The notes below the pieces were generated by a model, which was not told where the DNA came from, did not search any database, and was given only the letters and a program-made list of their open reading frames with translations. A stretch of 64,000 nucleotides of DNA from Xanthobacter oligotrophicus (GTDB taxonomy: Bacteria > Pseudomonadota > Alphaproteobacteria > Rhizobiales > Xanthobacteraceae). The stretch covers positions 1-64,000 of the forward strand of contig NZ_VTTL01000004.1 of assembly GCF_008364685.1 (NCBI RefSeq), in the 5' to 3' direction. Both the position numbers and the translations under genes were made by a program. Shown here one piece after another: positions 8,225 through 16,873 of the stretch (positions are counted from its first letter, which is position 1; the number at the start of each line of letters is the position of its first letter).

Positions 8225-9199
8225 ATGGCCCTGCGCTGGATCCTTCTCGTCCTCCTCCTCGCTGTGCTGGCGGCCGTGCCGGCGTTTGCCGCCTCGTCCC
8301 AGACCTTTCTTGCCATCGTGTTCGCGAAAAGCCTCGCGGTGCTCGGCCTCCTGCTGCTGCTGCAGGCGGGGCAGGTGTCGTTCGGCCACGGCATGTTCTT
8401 CGCGACCGGGGCCTACACCGTGGCCTTCCTCGGCCGCAGCATGGGCGGTGGCGACATCGCTTTGCTGCTCGCCGCCTCGGCGGTGTCGAGCGTGGTTCTC
8501 GGCCTGCTGGTGGGCCTGTTCGTGGTGCGCTACCGCTACATCTTCTTCGGCATGTTGAACCTCGCCTTCTCCATGGTGCTCTATTCCATCCTGGAGAAGT
8601 TCTTCCACCTCACCGGCGGCTCGGACGGCCTGCGCATCCGCCGGCCCTCCGCGTTCGGCTTCGCCTTCGATCGCGCGCAGTTCGACACGCTGATCTATTA
8701 CCTCACCCTGGTGCTCGCCTTCGGCGCGGCTTATCTCGTGTGGCGCTATCTGCGCAGCCCGCTCGGACAGGCGCTGAAGGCCATCAAGAGCAACGAGACG
8801 CGGCTCGAATACATCGGCCTGTCCGCCCGCTTCGTGATGCTGGTGGGCTATGTGATCTCCGCGCTCCTGTGCGGCATCGGCGGCGCCTGCCTCGGCATCA
8901 TCCAGGGCATCGCGACGCCCGAGTATAGCTACTGGACGCGCTCGGCGGAGTTCGTCTTCATCGCCATCCTCGGCGGGGTGGGCCATGTGGCGGGGGCGCT
9001 CACCGGCACCTTCGTCTACGAGGCGGTGCGCACCTATGCGGCGGCCTTCGTGGCCGACAGCTGGCAGATGATCCTCGGCTTCGTGCTGCTCGCCATCATC
9101 CTGAAGGCGCCCACCGGCATCGTCGGCCTGGTGCAGGCCATCGCCGGCCGCCGCAAGGCGCAGGCTGACGCCGCCCTCACCGTGGAGACCGCGCGATGA
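8225..9199 (+). CDS. LivM-type ABC transporter permease
   Basis: A 324-residue permease of the LivM family with an N-terminal membrane segment and multiple further hydrophobic stretches. The motif LLLQAGQVSFGHGMFFATGA (about 40-60) is the LivM counterpart of the LivH NIAHG loop, and GQALKAIKSNETRLEYIGL (about 180-198) is the cytoplasmic EAA-like coupling loop. The start lies 2 bases after the livH-type stop and its stop overlaps the start of the ATPase gene (ATGA at 9196-9199), indicating translational coupling. It pairs with the upstream permease in the inner membrane. Confidence 0.9.
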   Translation: MALRWILLVLLLAVLAAVPAFAASSQTFLAIVFAKSLAVLGLLLLLQAGQVSFGHGMFFATGAYTVAFLGRSMGGGDIALLLAASAVSSVVLGLLVGLFVVRYRYIFFGMLNLAFSMVLYSILEKFFHLTGGSDGLRIRRPSAFGFAFDRAQFDTLIYYLTLVLAFGAAYLVWRYLRSPLGQALKAIKSNETRLEYIGLSARFVMLVGYVISALLCGIGGACLGIIQGIATPEYSYWTRSAEFVFIAILGGVGHVAGALTGTFVYEAVRTYAAAFVADSWQMILGFVLLAIILKAPTGIVGLVQAIAGRRKAQADAALTVETAR

Positions 9200-9945
9200 G
9201 CGAGCATCCCATCCTGCTTCAGGCGCGCGGCCTCGAGATCCGCTTCGGCGGCGTGGTGGCGGCCAACGGCATCGACCTCGACGTGCGCGGCGGCGAGAAC
9301 CTCGCCATCATCGGCCCCAACGGCGCGGGCAAGACCACCTTCCTCAACATCTGCACCGGTTATCTCAGGCCCAAGGCCGGCACGGTGCGGTTCGAGGGCA
9401 AGGAGATCACCGCCCATCCGCCGCGGGACATCACCCGCCTCGGCATCGCCCGCGCCTTCCAGATCCCGCAGCTCTTCTCCGACCACACGGTGCTGGAGAA
9501 CATGCTGCTGGCGGCGGCCTCCCGCGCGCGGCGCTTCAACCTGCTGCGGCCGCTGGAGAAGATCGCCGAGCGCGACGAGATGGTGGAACTGCTCGACCTC
9601 GTGGGCTGCGCCGGGGACCTCGACAAGCGCGCCGGCGACCTGCCCGAGGGCCACCGCAAGCTTGTCGACATAGCCATCGCGCTGGCCATGAAGCCCAAGC
9701 TCCTGCTCATGGACGAGCCCACCTCCGGCGTCGCCACCGCCGACAAGTTCGGCGTCATGGAGATCCTGGTCTCGGCGCTCGCCAAGGCCAAAGTCGCCTC
9801 CGTCTTCGTCGAGCACGACATGGACATGGTGCAGCGTTACGCCGGCCGGGTGGCGGTGTGGAGCGCCGGCAAGATCCAGAAGCTCGGCTCCCCGGCCGAG
9901 GTGCTGGAGGATCCCGAGGTCATCCGCACCGTGATCGGAGTTTGA
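9196..9945 (+). CDS. LivG-type ABC transporter ATP-binding protein
   Basis: A 249-residue ATPase. Walker A is GPNGAGKTT (residues 40-48), the Q-loop region is IARAFQIPQLFSDHTVLENM, and Walker B is KLLLMDEPTSGVA. The usual LivG signature helix (about LAYGQQRRLEIARAL) is replaced by DLPEGHRKLVDIAIAL, lacking the canonical SGG(Q/E) core, although the H-loop (VFVEHDMDM) is intact. LivG proteins often carry weak signatures, and the partner LivF supplies a canonical SGGQ. The gene overlaps the permease stop by 4 bases and ends 2 bases before the second ATPase. Confidence 0.9.
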   Translation: MSEHPILLQARGLEIRFGGVVAANGIDLDVRGGENLAIIGPNGAGKTTFLNICTGYLRPKAGTVRFEGKEITAHPPRDITRLGIARAFQIPQLFSDHTVLENMLLAAASRARRFNLLRPLEKIAERDEMVELLDLVGCAGDLDKRAGDLPEGHRKLVDIAIALAMKPKLLLMDEPTSGVATADKFGVMEILVSALAKAKVASVFVEHDMDMVQRYAGRVAVWSAGKIQKLGSPAEVLEDPEVIRTVIGV

Positions 9946-9947
9946 TC

Positions 9948-10625
9948 ATGCTCCTCCTCGATCATGTCACCGTCTCCTTCGGCACCGTCCCGGTGCTGCG
10001 CGGCGTGTCCTTCCAGCTCAAGGAGGGGGAGGCGGTGGCCTTCGTCGGCCGCAACGGCGCCGGCAAGACCACGACGCTGCGCTCCATCATGGGCTTCACC
10101 CGGAATGGCGGGCGCATCGTGTTCGACGGGCACGATTTCGCGGGCATCGCCGCCCACCTGCGGCCAGGCCTCGGCATCGGCTATGCGCCGGAGGACCGCC
10201 GCCTGTTCTCCCGCTTCACGGTGGAGGAGAACATCCTGCTTCCGGCGCAGGTGGCTAAGCTCTCGAGCGATGAGACGAAGCGCCGGCTGGATCGCGTCTA
10301 CCACGTGCTGCCCGAGCTGAAGGAGATGGCCAAGCGCCCGGCGGGCTCGGTCTCCGGCGGGCAGGGGAAGATGGTGGCGCTCGGCCGCGCGCTGATGCTC
10401 GCCACCCGTCTCGTACTGCTGGACGAGCCCTTCCAGGGCCTCGCCCCGGTGCTCGCCAACCGTTACGCCGAGGCGCTGCGGCGCCTGCGCGACACCGATC
10501 CCAGCCTTGCCCTCATCATTACTGAATCGAACCCGCACCTGCTGCGCAGCTTCGCCGAACGCACCATCACCATCGAGCGTGGCGAGATCGCGGGCGACGT
10601 GCCCAACGAAGGACTGGCCGCATGA
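9948..10625 (+). CDS. LivF-type ABC transporter ATP-binding protein
   Basis: A 225-residue ATPase of the LivF family. Walker A is GRNGAGKTT (residues 34-42), the signature is SVSGGQGKMVALGRAL, and Walker B is RLVLLDEPFQGLAP. ATG 9948 lies 2 bases after the LivG-type stop; a longer frame from 9858 would overlap that gene and is rejected. Its stop overlaps the aldehyde dehydrogenase start (ATGA at 10622-10625), so transporter and enzyme are translationally coupled. With LivG it energises import through the LivH/LivM pore. Confidence 0.9.
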   Translation: MLLLDHVTVSFGTVPVLRGVSFQLKEGEAVAFVGRNGAGKTTTLRSIMGFTRNGGRIVFDGHDFAGIAAHLRPGLGIGYAPEDRRLFSRFTVEENILLPAQVAKLSSDETKRRLDRVYHVLPELKEMAKRPAGSVSGGQGKMVALGRALMLATRLVLLDEPFQGLAPVLANRYAEALRRLRDTDPSLALIITESNPHLLRSFAERTITIERGEIAGDVPNEGLAA

Positions 10626-12085
10626 ATGAGCTGAGCCCCGTGATGCCCGCCAAGGGCGTCTTCATCAACAACGCCTGGCGCCCGGCCGCCTCCGGGCGCG
10701 TCATCGATGTCTACGCCCCCGCCGAGGGCCGGGTGTTCGCCCAGATCGCCGCCGGCACCGCCGCCGACGTGGATGCGGCGGTCAAGGCCGCGCGCCATGC
10801 GGCGGAGGAGGGGGCCTGGAGCCGCCTCACCGCCACCGAGCGCGGCCGCCTGATCTCCAAGCTCGCAGTCGTCATCGCCGACCATGCGGAGGAACTGGCC
10901 AAGCTCGAGGCCCGCGACACCGGCAAGCCCATGAAGCAGGCCCGCGCCGACATCGCCGCCACCTCGCGCTACTTCGAGTTCTACGGCGGCGCCGCCGACA
11001 AGCTGCACGGCGAGACCATTCCCTTCCTCGCCGGCTATTTCGTGCCCACCGAGCGGGTGCCCCACGGCGTCACCGCCCACATCATCCCGTGGAACTACCC
11101 GGCGCAGATGTTCGGCCGCACCATCGGCCCGGCGCTGGCGGTGGGCAACGCCACCGTCATCAAGCCGGCGGAGGATGCCTGCCTCACGCCCCTGCGCCTG
11201 GCCGAGCTTGCCGCCGAGGTGGGGTTCCCGGACGGCGCCATCAACATCGTGCCCGGCCTCGGCGAGGAGGCGGGCGCGGCGCTCTCCGCCCATCCGGACA
11301 TCGATTTCATCGCCTTCACCGGCTCGCCGGAGGTAGGCATCCTGATCCAGACCGCGGCGGCGAAGAACCATATCGGCTGCACCCTGGAGCTGGGCGGCAA
11401 GTCGCCCCACGTGGTGTTCGCCGATGCGGACTTCGACGTGGCCATCCCGGTCATCGCCAACACCGTGGTGCAGAACGCCGGGCAGACCTGCTCGGCCGGC
11501 TCGCGCCTGCTGGTGGAGCGCAAGGTCTATGAGGAGGTGGTGTCCCGCCTCAACGCCCGCTTCGCCTCGCTGCGCGCCGGCTCGCCGGAGATGGACCTCG
11601 ACCTCGGCCCGGTGATCAACGCCAAGCAGAAGGAGCGGGTGGAAAGCTTCTTCGCCAAGGCGGCGGCGGACGACGTGGGCGTGGTGGCCGAGGGGCTGGT
11701 GGCCGAGGGCGTGCCCGCGGGCGGCTTCTACGTGCCGCCGCGGGTCTACGGCCCGGTGCCGCGCAGCCACATCCTCGCCACCCAGGAAGTGTTCGGCCCG
11801 GTGCTCGCGGTGCTGCCCTTCGACGACGAGGCCGACGCCATCGCCCTCGCCAACGGCACCGAGTTCGGCCTCATGGCCGGCATCTGGTCCACCAACGCCT
11901 CGCGCGCCATCCGCGTGGCCCGCAAGGTGAAGGCGGGGCAGGTCTATGTGAATGCCTATGGCGCCGGCGGCGGCATCGAACTGCCGTTCGGTGGCATGAA
12001 GAAATCCGGCCACGGCCGGGAGAAGGGCTTCGAGGCGCTCTACGAGTTCTCGACCCTCAAGACCCTGATCATCAAGCACGATTGA
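10622..12085 (+). CDS. NAD(P)-dependent aldehyde dehydrogenase
   Basis: A 487-residue member of the aldehyde dehydrogenase superfamily, the usual length. Visible are the cofactor-site segment IIPWNYPAQMFGRTIGPALA (about 158-177), the general-base Glu in LELGGKSPHVVF (about 256) and the nucleophilic Cys in QNAGQTCSAGSRLL (Cys290). The C-terminal PFGGMKKSGHGREKG motif is typical of betaine-aldehyde/aminobutyraldehyde-like and vanillin-like branches. It oxidises an aldehyde to the acid in the cytoplasm. It overlaps the LivF-type gene by 4 bases and precedes an SDR by 14 bases, which suggests an alcohol-aldehyde-acid sequence acting on the imported compound. The substrate is not determinable. Confidence 0.92.
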   Translation: MNELSPVMPAKGVFINNAWRPAASGRVIDVYAPAEGRVFAQIAAGTAADVDAAVKAARHAAEEGAWSRLTATERGRLISKLAVVIADHAEELAKLEARDTGKPMKQARADIAATSRYFEFYGGAADKLHGETIPFLAGYFVPTERVPHGVTAHIIPWNYPAQMFGRTIGPALAVGNATVIKPAEDACLTPLRLAELAAEVGFPDGAINIVPGLGEEAGAALSAHPDIDFIAFTGSPEVGILIQTAAAKNHIGCTLELGGKSPHVVFADADFDVAIPVIANTVVQNAGQTCSAGSRLLVERKVYEEVVSRLNARFASLRAGSPEMDLDLGPVINAKQKERVESFFAKAAADDVGVVAEGLVAEGVPAGGFYVPPRVYGPVPRSHILATQEVFGPVLAVLPFDDEADAIALANGTEFGLMAGIWSTNASRAIRVARKVKAGQVYVNAYGAGGGIELPFGGMKKSGHGREKGFEALYEFSTLKTLIIKHD

Positions 12086-12099
12086 GGAAGCGGCCCACC

Positions 12100-12867
12100 A
12101 TGTCCACTGCTGGAAACCTGCGTCTTTCCGGAAAGACCGCGCTCGTCACGGGCGCCGCCTCGGGCTTCGGCGCCGAGATCGCCCGCGTCTTCGCCCGCGA
12201 GGGCGCCAAGGTCGTCATCCTCGACCTGAACGGCGCGGGCGCACAGACGGTGGCCGAGGAGATCGGCCCGGCCGCCATCGCCGTCACGGCGGACGTGACC
12301 AGCCGCGCCGACATCGAGGCGGCGGTGAAGGCCACAATCGCTCATGGCGGCAAGATCGACATCGTCGTCAACAACGCGGGCTGGACCCACCGCAACAAGC
12401 CGCTGATGGAAGTGACCGAGGAAGAATTCGACAAGGTCTACGCCATCAACGTGAAGTCCATCTATCACATGATCCACACCATCGTTCCGGTCATGTCGGC
12501 CCAGGGCGGCGGCGTGGTGGTGAACGTGGGTTCCACCGCCGGCATCCGCCCGCGGCCGGGCCTCACCTGGTACAATTCCTCCAAGGGCGCGGTGAACCTT
12601 GCCACCCGCTCGCTGGCGGTGGAGCTGGCGCCGCAGAAGATTCGCGTGAACTGCGTCGCCCCGGTGATGGGCGCCACCGGCCTGCTGGAGAGCTTCATGG
12701 GCGTGCCCGACACGCCGGAGAACCGCGCGCGTTTCATCTCCACCATTCCCCTCGGCCGGCTCTCCGAGCCGAAGGACATCGCCAACGCCTGCCTCTACCT
12801 TGCCTCCGACGAGGCGGAGTTCATCACCGGCGTGGTGCTGGAGGTGGACGGCGGCCGCACCATCTGA
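12100..12867 (+). CDS. short-chain dehydrogenase/reductase
   Basis: A 255-residue classical SDR. The Rossmann motif TGAASGFG is at residues 17-24, NNAG follows near residue 91, and the catalytic YNSSK is at 158-162. The start at 12100 has GAGGAAG at 12084-12090; the frame opens at 12082 but that start would bypass the ribosome-binding site. It is the last gene of the liv-type operon and presumably interconverts an alcohol and the ketone or aldehyde related to the transported substrate. A tandem repeat and a strong hairpin follow the stop. Confidence 0.92.
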   Translation: MSTAGNLRLSGKTALVTGAASGFGAEIARVFAREGAKVVILDLNGAGAQTVAEEIGPAAIAVTADVTSRADIEAAVKATIAHGGKIDIVVNNAGWTHRNKPLMEVTEEEFDKVYAINVKSIYHMIHTIVPVMSAQGGGVVVNVGSTAGIRPRPGLTWYNSSKGAVNLATRSLAVELAPQKIRVNCVAPVMGATGLLESFMGVPDTPENRARFISTIPLGRLSEPKDIANACLYLASDEAEFITGVVLEVDGGRTI

Positions 12868-12874
12868 TCGCAAG

Positions 12875-13042
12875 AGAGCGTTTTCGAGCGAAGTGGACAC
12901 CGGTTCGCGTGAAGAAAACGCGTCAATGTAAGAGTCTAGAGCGTTTTCGAGCGAAGTGGACACCGGTTCGCGTGAAGAAAACGCGTCGGTGCAAGAGCCT
13001 AGAGCGCTTTCCGTGAGCCAGGGCGAGCGAAAAACGCTCTAG
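12875..13042. repeat. tandem 63-bp intergenic repeat (two full units plus a related partial unit)
   Basis: Two nearly identical 63-base units lie at 12875-12937 and 12938-13000, each starting AGAGCGTTTTCGAGCGAAGT and containing GAAGAAAACGCGT. They differ at a few positions near the unit end (TCAATGTAAGAGTCT versus TCGGTGCAAGAGCCT). A third related element at 13001-13042 begins AGAGCGCTTT and ends AAAAACGCTCT, giving inverted ends. Each unit can pair GCGTTTTC with GAAAACGC. Such AGCGTTTTC...GAAAACGC elements are common dispersed repeats between genes of Rhizobiales. The direct duplication here suggests slippage or recombination. Confidence 0.85.
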
Positions 13043-13073
13043 GGAGCCCGGCCGGCGCCAACCGCCGGGCTCC
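13043..13073 (+). terminator. candidate terminator hairpin of the liv-type operon
   Basis: A perfect 10-bp inverted repeat, GGAGCCCGGC (13043-13052) and GCCGGGCTCC (13064-13073), encloses an 11-base loop. It follows the SDR gene and repeat array. There is no long T-run, so it may act as a GC-rich hairpin or transcript stabiliser rather than a classical intrinsic terminator. The rest of the 375-base gap (13074-13242) shows no further gene. Confidence 0.5.
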
Positions 13074-13242
13074 TTCGCTCTCGCCACGGTGGGGGTGCGT
13101 GTTCCGAGGGGAAGAGCGCCGGCATACGGCGCCGTGAGGGAGGAGGGAGTCGGATCGCCTGTCGCGCATCGTCACCTGTCTCGCAGCCCGACGATGGCGC
13201 GGATCGGCCGGCTCCCGGACCAATGCGTCAGGGAGGACAGAC

Positions 13243-14232
13243 ATGAACGATCCGAGGATGCTGATCACACGCCGGCGCGCGCTCCTGGGCGGCGCCCTTT
13301 CCGTGGGCGCGCTTGCGCTGGGGACGGGCCTTGCGCCTGCCTTCGCCAAGGCGCCGCTGGTGGGCCAGCCGGCGCCCTATTTCTACCGCTTCAAGTTCGG
13401 TGACGGCGAGATCACCGTGGTGTCCGACGGCACGCTGCCGCTCGGCGACCCCCACGCCAACTTCACCGGCCTGTCCGCCCCGGAGATGGACCGGCAGCTC
13501 ACGTCCAACTTCCTGCCCCTCTCCAACGCGGTGCTGGAGCAGAACATCCTGGTGCTGAACACCGGCGAGAAGCTGATCGTGTTCGATACCGGCATGGGCA
13601 CGTCCAAGCTGTTCGGCCCCACCACCGGCAAGCTGATGACCTCCATCAAGCAGGCGGGCATCGATCCGAAGGACGTGGACGCGGTGGTGATGAGCCATGC
13701 CCATATCGACCATTGCGGGGGCTGCATGGCCGAGGACGGCACGCGCAACTTCCCCAATGCCCAGTATTATATCTCCCAGGCCGATTACGATTACTGGACC
13801 GACGAGAAGACTGTGGGGCCGAACCTGAAGGCCTTTCTGGAGCAGGCGCGCAAGAACCTCGTTCCCAACCGCGACCGCATGGTGTTCTTCAAGGACGGGG
13901 AGGAATTCCTGCCCGGCATCCAGTCCATCTCCGCGCCGGGACATACGGTGGGGCACACCGTGTTCATGATCAGCTCCGGCGGCAAGCAGCTGTGCTACAT
14001 CGGCGACCTCGCCCACCATCCGGTGCTGCTCTTGGAGCAGCCGCTCACCGAGTTCATGTACGACACCGACCCCAGGCAGTCGGCCCAGTCGCGGGTGAAG
14101 GTGCTGTCCATGCTCGCGGCCAACCGCATTCCCCTCATCGCCTACCATTTCGCCTGGCCGGGCTTCGGCCATGTGGCGGCGCAGGGGCAGGGCTTCCGCT
14201 ATTTTCCGGCGCCCATGGTGATGGAGATGTGA
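13243..14232 (+). CDS. exported metallo-beta-lactamase-fold hydrolase
   Basis: A 329-residue MBL-fold protein. The N-terminus has a twin-arginine-like signal (ITRRRALLGGALSVGALALG) ending near APAFA, so it is probably exported folded through Tat. The Zn-binding HxHxDH motif is SHAHIDHCGG (residues 151-160); the second-shell histidines are in SAPGHTVGHTVF (about 230) and the final metal His in AYHFAWPG near the C-terminus. GGGAGGACAG upstream of ATG 13243 supports the start. The family includes lactonases, esterases and other hydrolases. The gene stands alone between the liv-type operon and fumarase, and its substrate is unknown. Confidence 0.87.
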   Translation: MNDPRMLITRRRALLGGALSVGALALGTGLAPAFAKAPLVGQPAPYFYRFKFGDGEITVVSDGTLPLGDPHANFTGLSAPEMDRQLTSNFLPLSNAVLEQNILVLNTGEKLIVFDTGMGTSKLFGPTTGKLMTSIKQAGIDPKDVDAVVMSHAHIDHCGGCMAEDGTRNFPNAQYYISQADYDYWTDEKTVGPNLKAFLEQARKNLVPNRDRMVFFKDGEEFLPGIQSISAPGHTVGHTVFMISSGGKQLCYIGDLAHHPVLLLEQPLTEFMYDTDPRQSAQSRVKVLSMLAANRIPLIAYHFAWPGFGHVAAQGQGFRYFPAPMVMEM

Positions 14233-14299
14233 GGCCGGGCGCGCGTGCGCATGACCCGTGCGGCCGTGCGCGAGCAACGCGGCCGATGGTCTGAGATCG

Positions 14300-14332
14300 G
14301 ATGGGGAGGCGGCGTCCTGCCGCCTCCCCATC
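14300..14332. terminator. strong hairpin between MBL hydrolase and fumarase genes
   Basis: A perfect 14-bp inverted repeat, GATGGGGAGGCGGC (14300-14313) and GCCGCCTCCCCATC (14319-14332), encloses a 5-base loop GTCCT. It lies 68 bases after the MBL gene and 25 bases before the fumarase start. No T-run follows on the + strand, so it may end the upstream transcript or structure the fumarase leader. Confidence 0.5.
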
Positions 14333-14357
14333 CCCACGACAAGGAAAGCCAGGCGCC

Positions 14358-15926
14358 ATGTGCTCCGCCCAAGTCCGCCCCGCCCAAGCCAGCTCCACCG
14401 GTGTCCGCCCCGTTGGCGCTGCAACCGTCATCCGCGAGGACGACATCGTCCAGAGCGTCGCCGATGCGCTCCAGTACATCTCCTTCTTCCATCCGGCGGA
14501 CTACATCGCCCATCTCGCCCGCGCCCATGCGCGCGAGGCCTCCCCCGCGGCCCGCGATGCCATCGCCCAGATCCTCGTGAATTCGCGCATGGCGGCGCTG
14601 GGGCGGCGGCCCATCTGCCAGGATACCGGCCTCGTGGTGGTGTTCGCCAAGGTGGGCATGGAGGTGCGCATCGACAGCGCCCGGCCCTTCGCCGACCTCA
14701 TCAACGATGCCGTGCGCCGCGCCTATCTGGACGAGGCCAATCCCCTGCGCGCCTCCATGGTGGGGGACCCGCTGTTCGAACGGCGTAACACCAGGGACAA
14801 CGCCCCGGCGGTGGTGCACGTGGAGCTGGTGCCGGGCGCCACGCTGGAGATCACGGTGGCGGCCAAGGGCGGCGGCTCGGAGAACAAGGCGAAGTTCGTG
14901 ACGCTGGATCCCGGCGCCAGCGTGGAGGAGTGGGTGCTGAAGACCGTGCCGGAGCTGGGCGCGGGCTGGTGCCCGCCGGGGGTCATCGGCCTCGGCATCG
15001 GCGGCTCGGCGGAAAAGGCCATGCTGATCGCCAAGGAGGCGCTGCTGGAGGAGATCGACATGACCGATCTCCTCGCGCGCGGTCCCTCCAGCAAGCTGGA
15101 GGAGATGCGCATCTCCCTCTACGAGAAGATCAACGCGCTGGGCATCGGCGCCCAGGGCCTCGGCGGCCTCACCACAGTGGTCGACGTGAAGATCGCCACC
15201 TTCCCCACCCATGCGGCCTCGAAACCTGTGGCGCTCATTCCCCAGTGCGCCGCCAACCGCCACGCCACCATCGTGCTCGATGGCTCGGGGCCGGTGCGGC
15301 TCGATCCGCCGGATCTTTCGGCCTGGCCGCAGATCGTGCTGGACGCCGCCGACGGCAGCGCCCGCCGGGTCAGTCTCGATGGGCTGACGCGGGCGGAGGT
15401 CGCCTCCTGGACGCCGGGGCAGAAGCTGCTGCTCTCCGGCCGTATGCTCACCGGCCGCGACGCCGCCCATCAGCGCCTCATCGACATGCTGAAGGCCGGC
15501 ACGCCCCTGCCGGTCAGCCTCGAAGGCCGCGTCATCTATTATGTCGGGCCGGTGGACCCGGTGGGGGACGAGGCGGTGGGCCCGGCCGGCCCCACCACCT
15601 CCACCCGCATGGATCGCTACACCGACGCCATCCTCGGCACCGGCCTTCTCGCCATGGTGGGCAAGGCGGAACGGGGGCCGGAGGCGATCGCGGCCATCGC
15701 CCGGCACAAGGCGGCCTATCTCGTCGCCGTGGGCGGGGCGGCCTATCTCGTCTCCAAGGCCATCAAGGCGGCGCGGGTGGTGGCCTTCGAAGACCTCGGC
15801 ATGGAGGCCATCTACGAGTTCGAGGTGGAGGACATGCCGGTGACGGTGGCGGTGAGCGCCGAGGGCCAGTCCATCCACACCCTTGGGCCGGCACTCTGGC
15901 GGGAGCGGATCGCCGGGCAGCCCTGA
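14358..15926 (+). CDS. class I fumarate hydratase
   Basis: A 522-residue [4Fe-4S] class I fumarase, interconverting fumarate and malate in the TCA cycle. Expected cluster cysteines appear in RPICQDTGLVVVFAKVG (about 95-110) and IPQCAANRHATIVLDGSG (about 295-310), and the C-terminal domain shows the GPTTSTRMDRYTD motif. N- and C-terminal (tartrate dehydratase alpha- and beta-like) domains are fused in one chain, as in E. coli FumA/FumB. ATG 14358 has AAGGAAAG upstream; the frame runs back to 14301 through the hairpin, which argues against that start. It converges with mdcH, 20 bases away. Confidence 0.9.
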   Translation: MCSAQVRPAQASSTGVRPVGAATVIREDDIVQSVADALQYISFFHPADYIAHLARAHAREASPAARDAIAQILVNSRMAALGRRPICQDTGLVVVFAKVGMEVRIDSARPFADLINDAVRRAYLDEANPLRASMVGDPLFERRNTRDNAPAVVHVELVPGATLEITVAAKGGGSENKAKFVTLDPGASVEEWVLKTVPELGAGWCPPGVIGLGIGGSAEKAMLIAKEALLEEIDMTDLLARGPSSKLEEMRISLYEKINALGIGAQGLGGLTTVVDVKIATFPTHAASKPVALIPQCAANRHATIVLDGSGPVRLDPPDLSAWPQIVLDAADGSARRVSLDGLTRAEVASWTPGQKLLLSGRMLTGRDAAHQRLIDMLKAGTPLPVSLEGRVIYYVGPVDPVGDEAVGPAGPTTSTRMDRYTDAILGTGLLAMVGKAERGPEAIAAIARHKAAYLVAVGGAAYLVSKAIKAARVVAFEDLGMEAIYEFEVEDMPVTVAVSAEGQSIHTLGPALWRERIAGQP

Positions 15927-15946
15927 GCGGGAGCCGCCTCCCGGGC

Positions 15947-16864
15947 CTACTCCGCGTCGGCCAGATGCTGGCGGACCCAGGAGGCCACGCCGGAGATGCT
16001 GGCGAATTCGCACACGGCACGCGCCTGAAGGTGCGGCAGGCGTTCGCGGGCCATGCGCGACAGGCCGCTGCCCGGCCCCAGCTCCAGCAGGACGGTGCAG
16101 CGCCGTTCATCGATGGCGTCGAGGCAGGCGGCCCAGTCGAGGGGGTGGTCGATCTGGGTGGCCAGCGCCTCGATGGCCTTGGCCCGGTTGCGCACGGCGG
16201 CGCCTGACACGCCGGCCAGCACCGGGGCGGTCGGGGCCTGCCAGGCGGCCTCCAGCAGCCGCGCGCGGAATGGCTCGCGTGCCGGCTCCATGAGGGGCGT
16301 GTGGGAGGCGATGGCGATGGACAGGGCCGTCGCCTTGCCGCCCTTCACCTCGGCCGCATGCTCCAGGGCGGCGAGGTCCGCCGTGCGGCCGCCGGCGATG
16401 AAGCGGTCCTCACCGTTGACAATGGCGATGAAACAGCCGGTCCGCCGGCACAGGGCCGCGAGCGTCGCCCGGTCGAGCCCGCGCACCGCGCACAGGCCGC
16501 CGGGCTCGGCGCTGGCCGCATCCATGAGTTCAGCGCGCTGGCGGGCCAGCCGCACCACCGCCTCAGGAGCCAAGGCCCCGGCGCAGCCGTGGGCCGCAAG
16601 CTCGCCCACGCTGTAGCCCGCGAACACCGCCGGCTCGGGAATATGATCCCGCAGCAGGGCGAAGGTGGCGAGGGCGATGGTGCACACCAGCGGCTGGGCG
16701 ATGGCGTTGGCGTGGCACAGGTCGGGCGGAAGGGTCAGGGGATCGTGCCCGATCACCTCTGCGAGGACATGGAGCAGGGGTTTCGCCCCCGGCGATCCGC
16801 GCAGCAGGTCGAGCATTCCGGGGGTCTGGTCGCCCTGGCCGGGGCAGAGAATGGCGAGCGTCAT
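15947..16864 (-). CDS. mdcH: malonate decarboxylase subunit epsilon (malonyl transferase)
   Basis: A 305-residue acyltransferase-fold protein. It opens with the FabD-like ILCPGQGDQTPGML, has the nucleophile elbow GYSVGEL (Ser around residue 82) and a C-terminal active-site region LLELGPGSGLSRM. MdcH loads malonyl from malonyl-CoA onto the decarboxylase acyl carrier protein to prime the enzyme. It is the last gene of the leftward mad/mdc operon, starting 9 bases after the mdcB stop. The family resemblance to FabD is strong, but operon position makes MdcH the specific call. Confidence 0.9.
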   Translation of the reverse strand: MTLAILCPGQGDQTPGMLDLLRGSPGAKPLLHVLAEVIGHDPLTLPPDLCHANAIAQPLVCTIALATFALLRDHIPEPAVFAGYSVGELAAHGCAGALAPEAVVRLARQRAELMDAASAEPGGLCAVRGLDRATLAALCRRTGCFIAIVNGEDRFIAGGRTADLAALEHAAEVKGGKATALSIAIASHTPLMEPAREPFRARLLEAAWQAPTAPVLAGVSGAAVRNRAKAIEALATQIDHPLDWAACLDAIDERRCTVLLELGPGSGLSRMARERLPHLQARAVCEFASISGVASWVRQHLADAE

Positions 16865-16873
16865 CCTGCCGCC

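Noticed and set aside
12875-13042. CRISPR array
   Set aside because: Two adjacent 63-bp units without spacers and no cas genes; this is a tandem intergenic repeat.
15947-16864. FabD malonyl-CoA:ACP transacylase
   Set aside because: The fold is the same, but tight placement as the last gene of the mdc operon and MdcH-like length make MdcH the better call.
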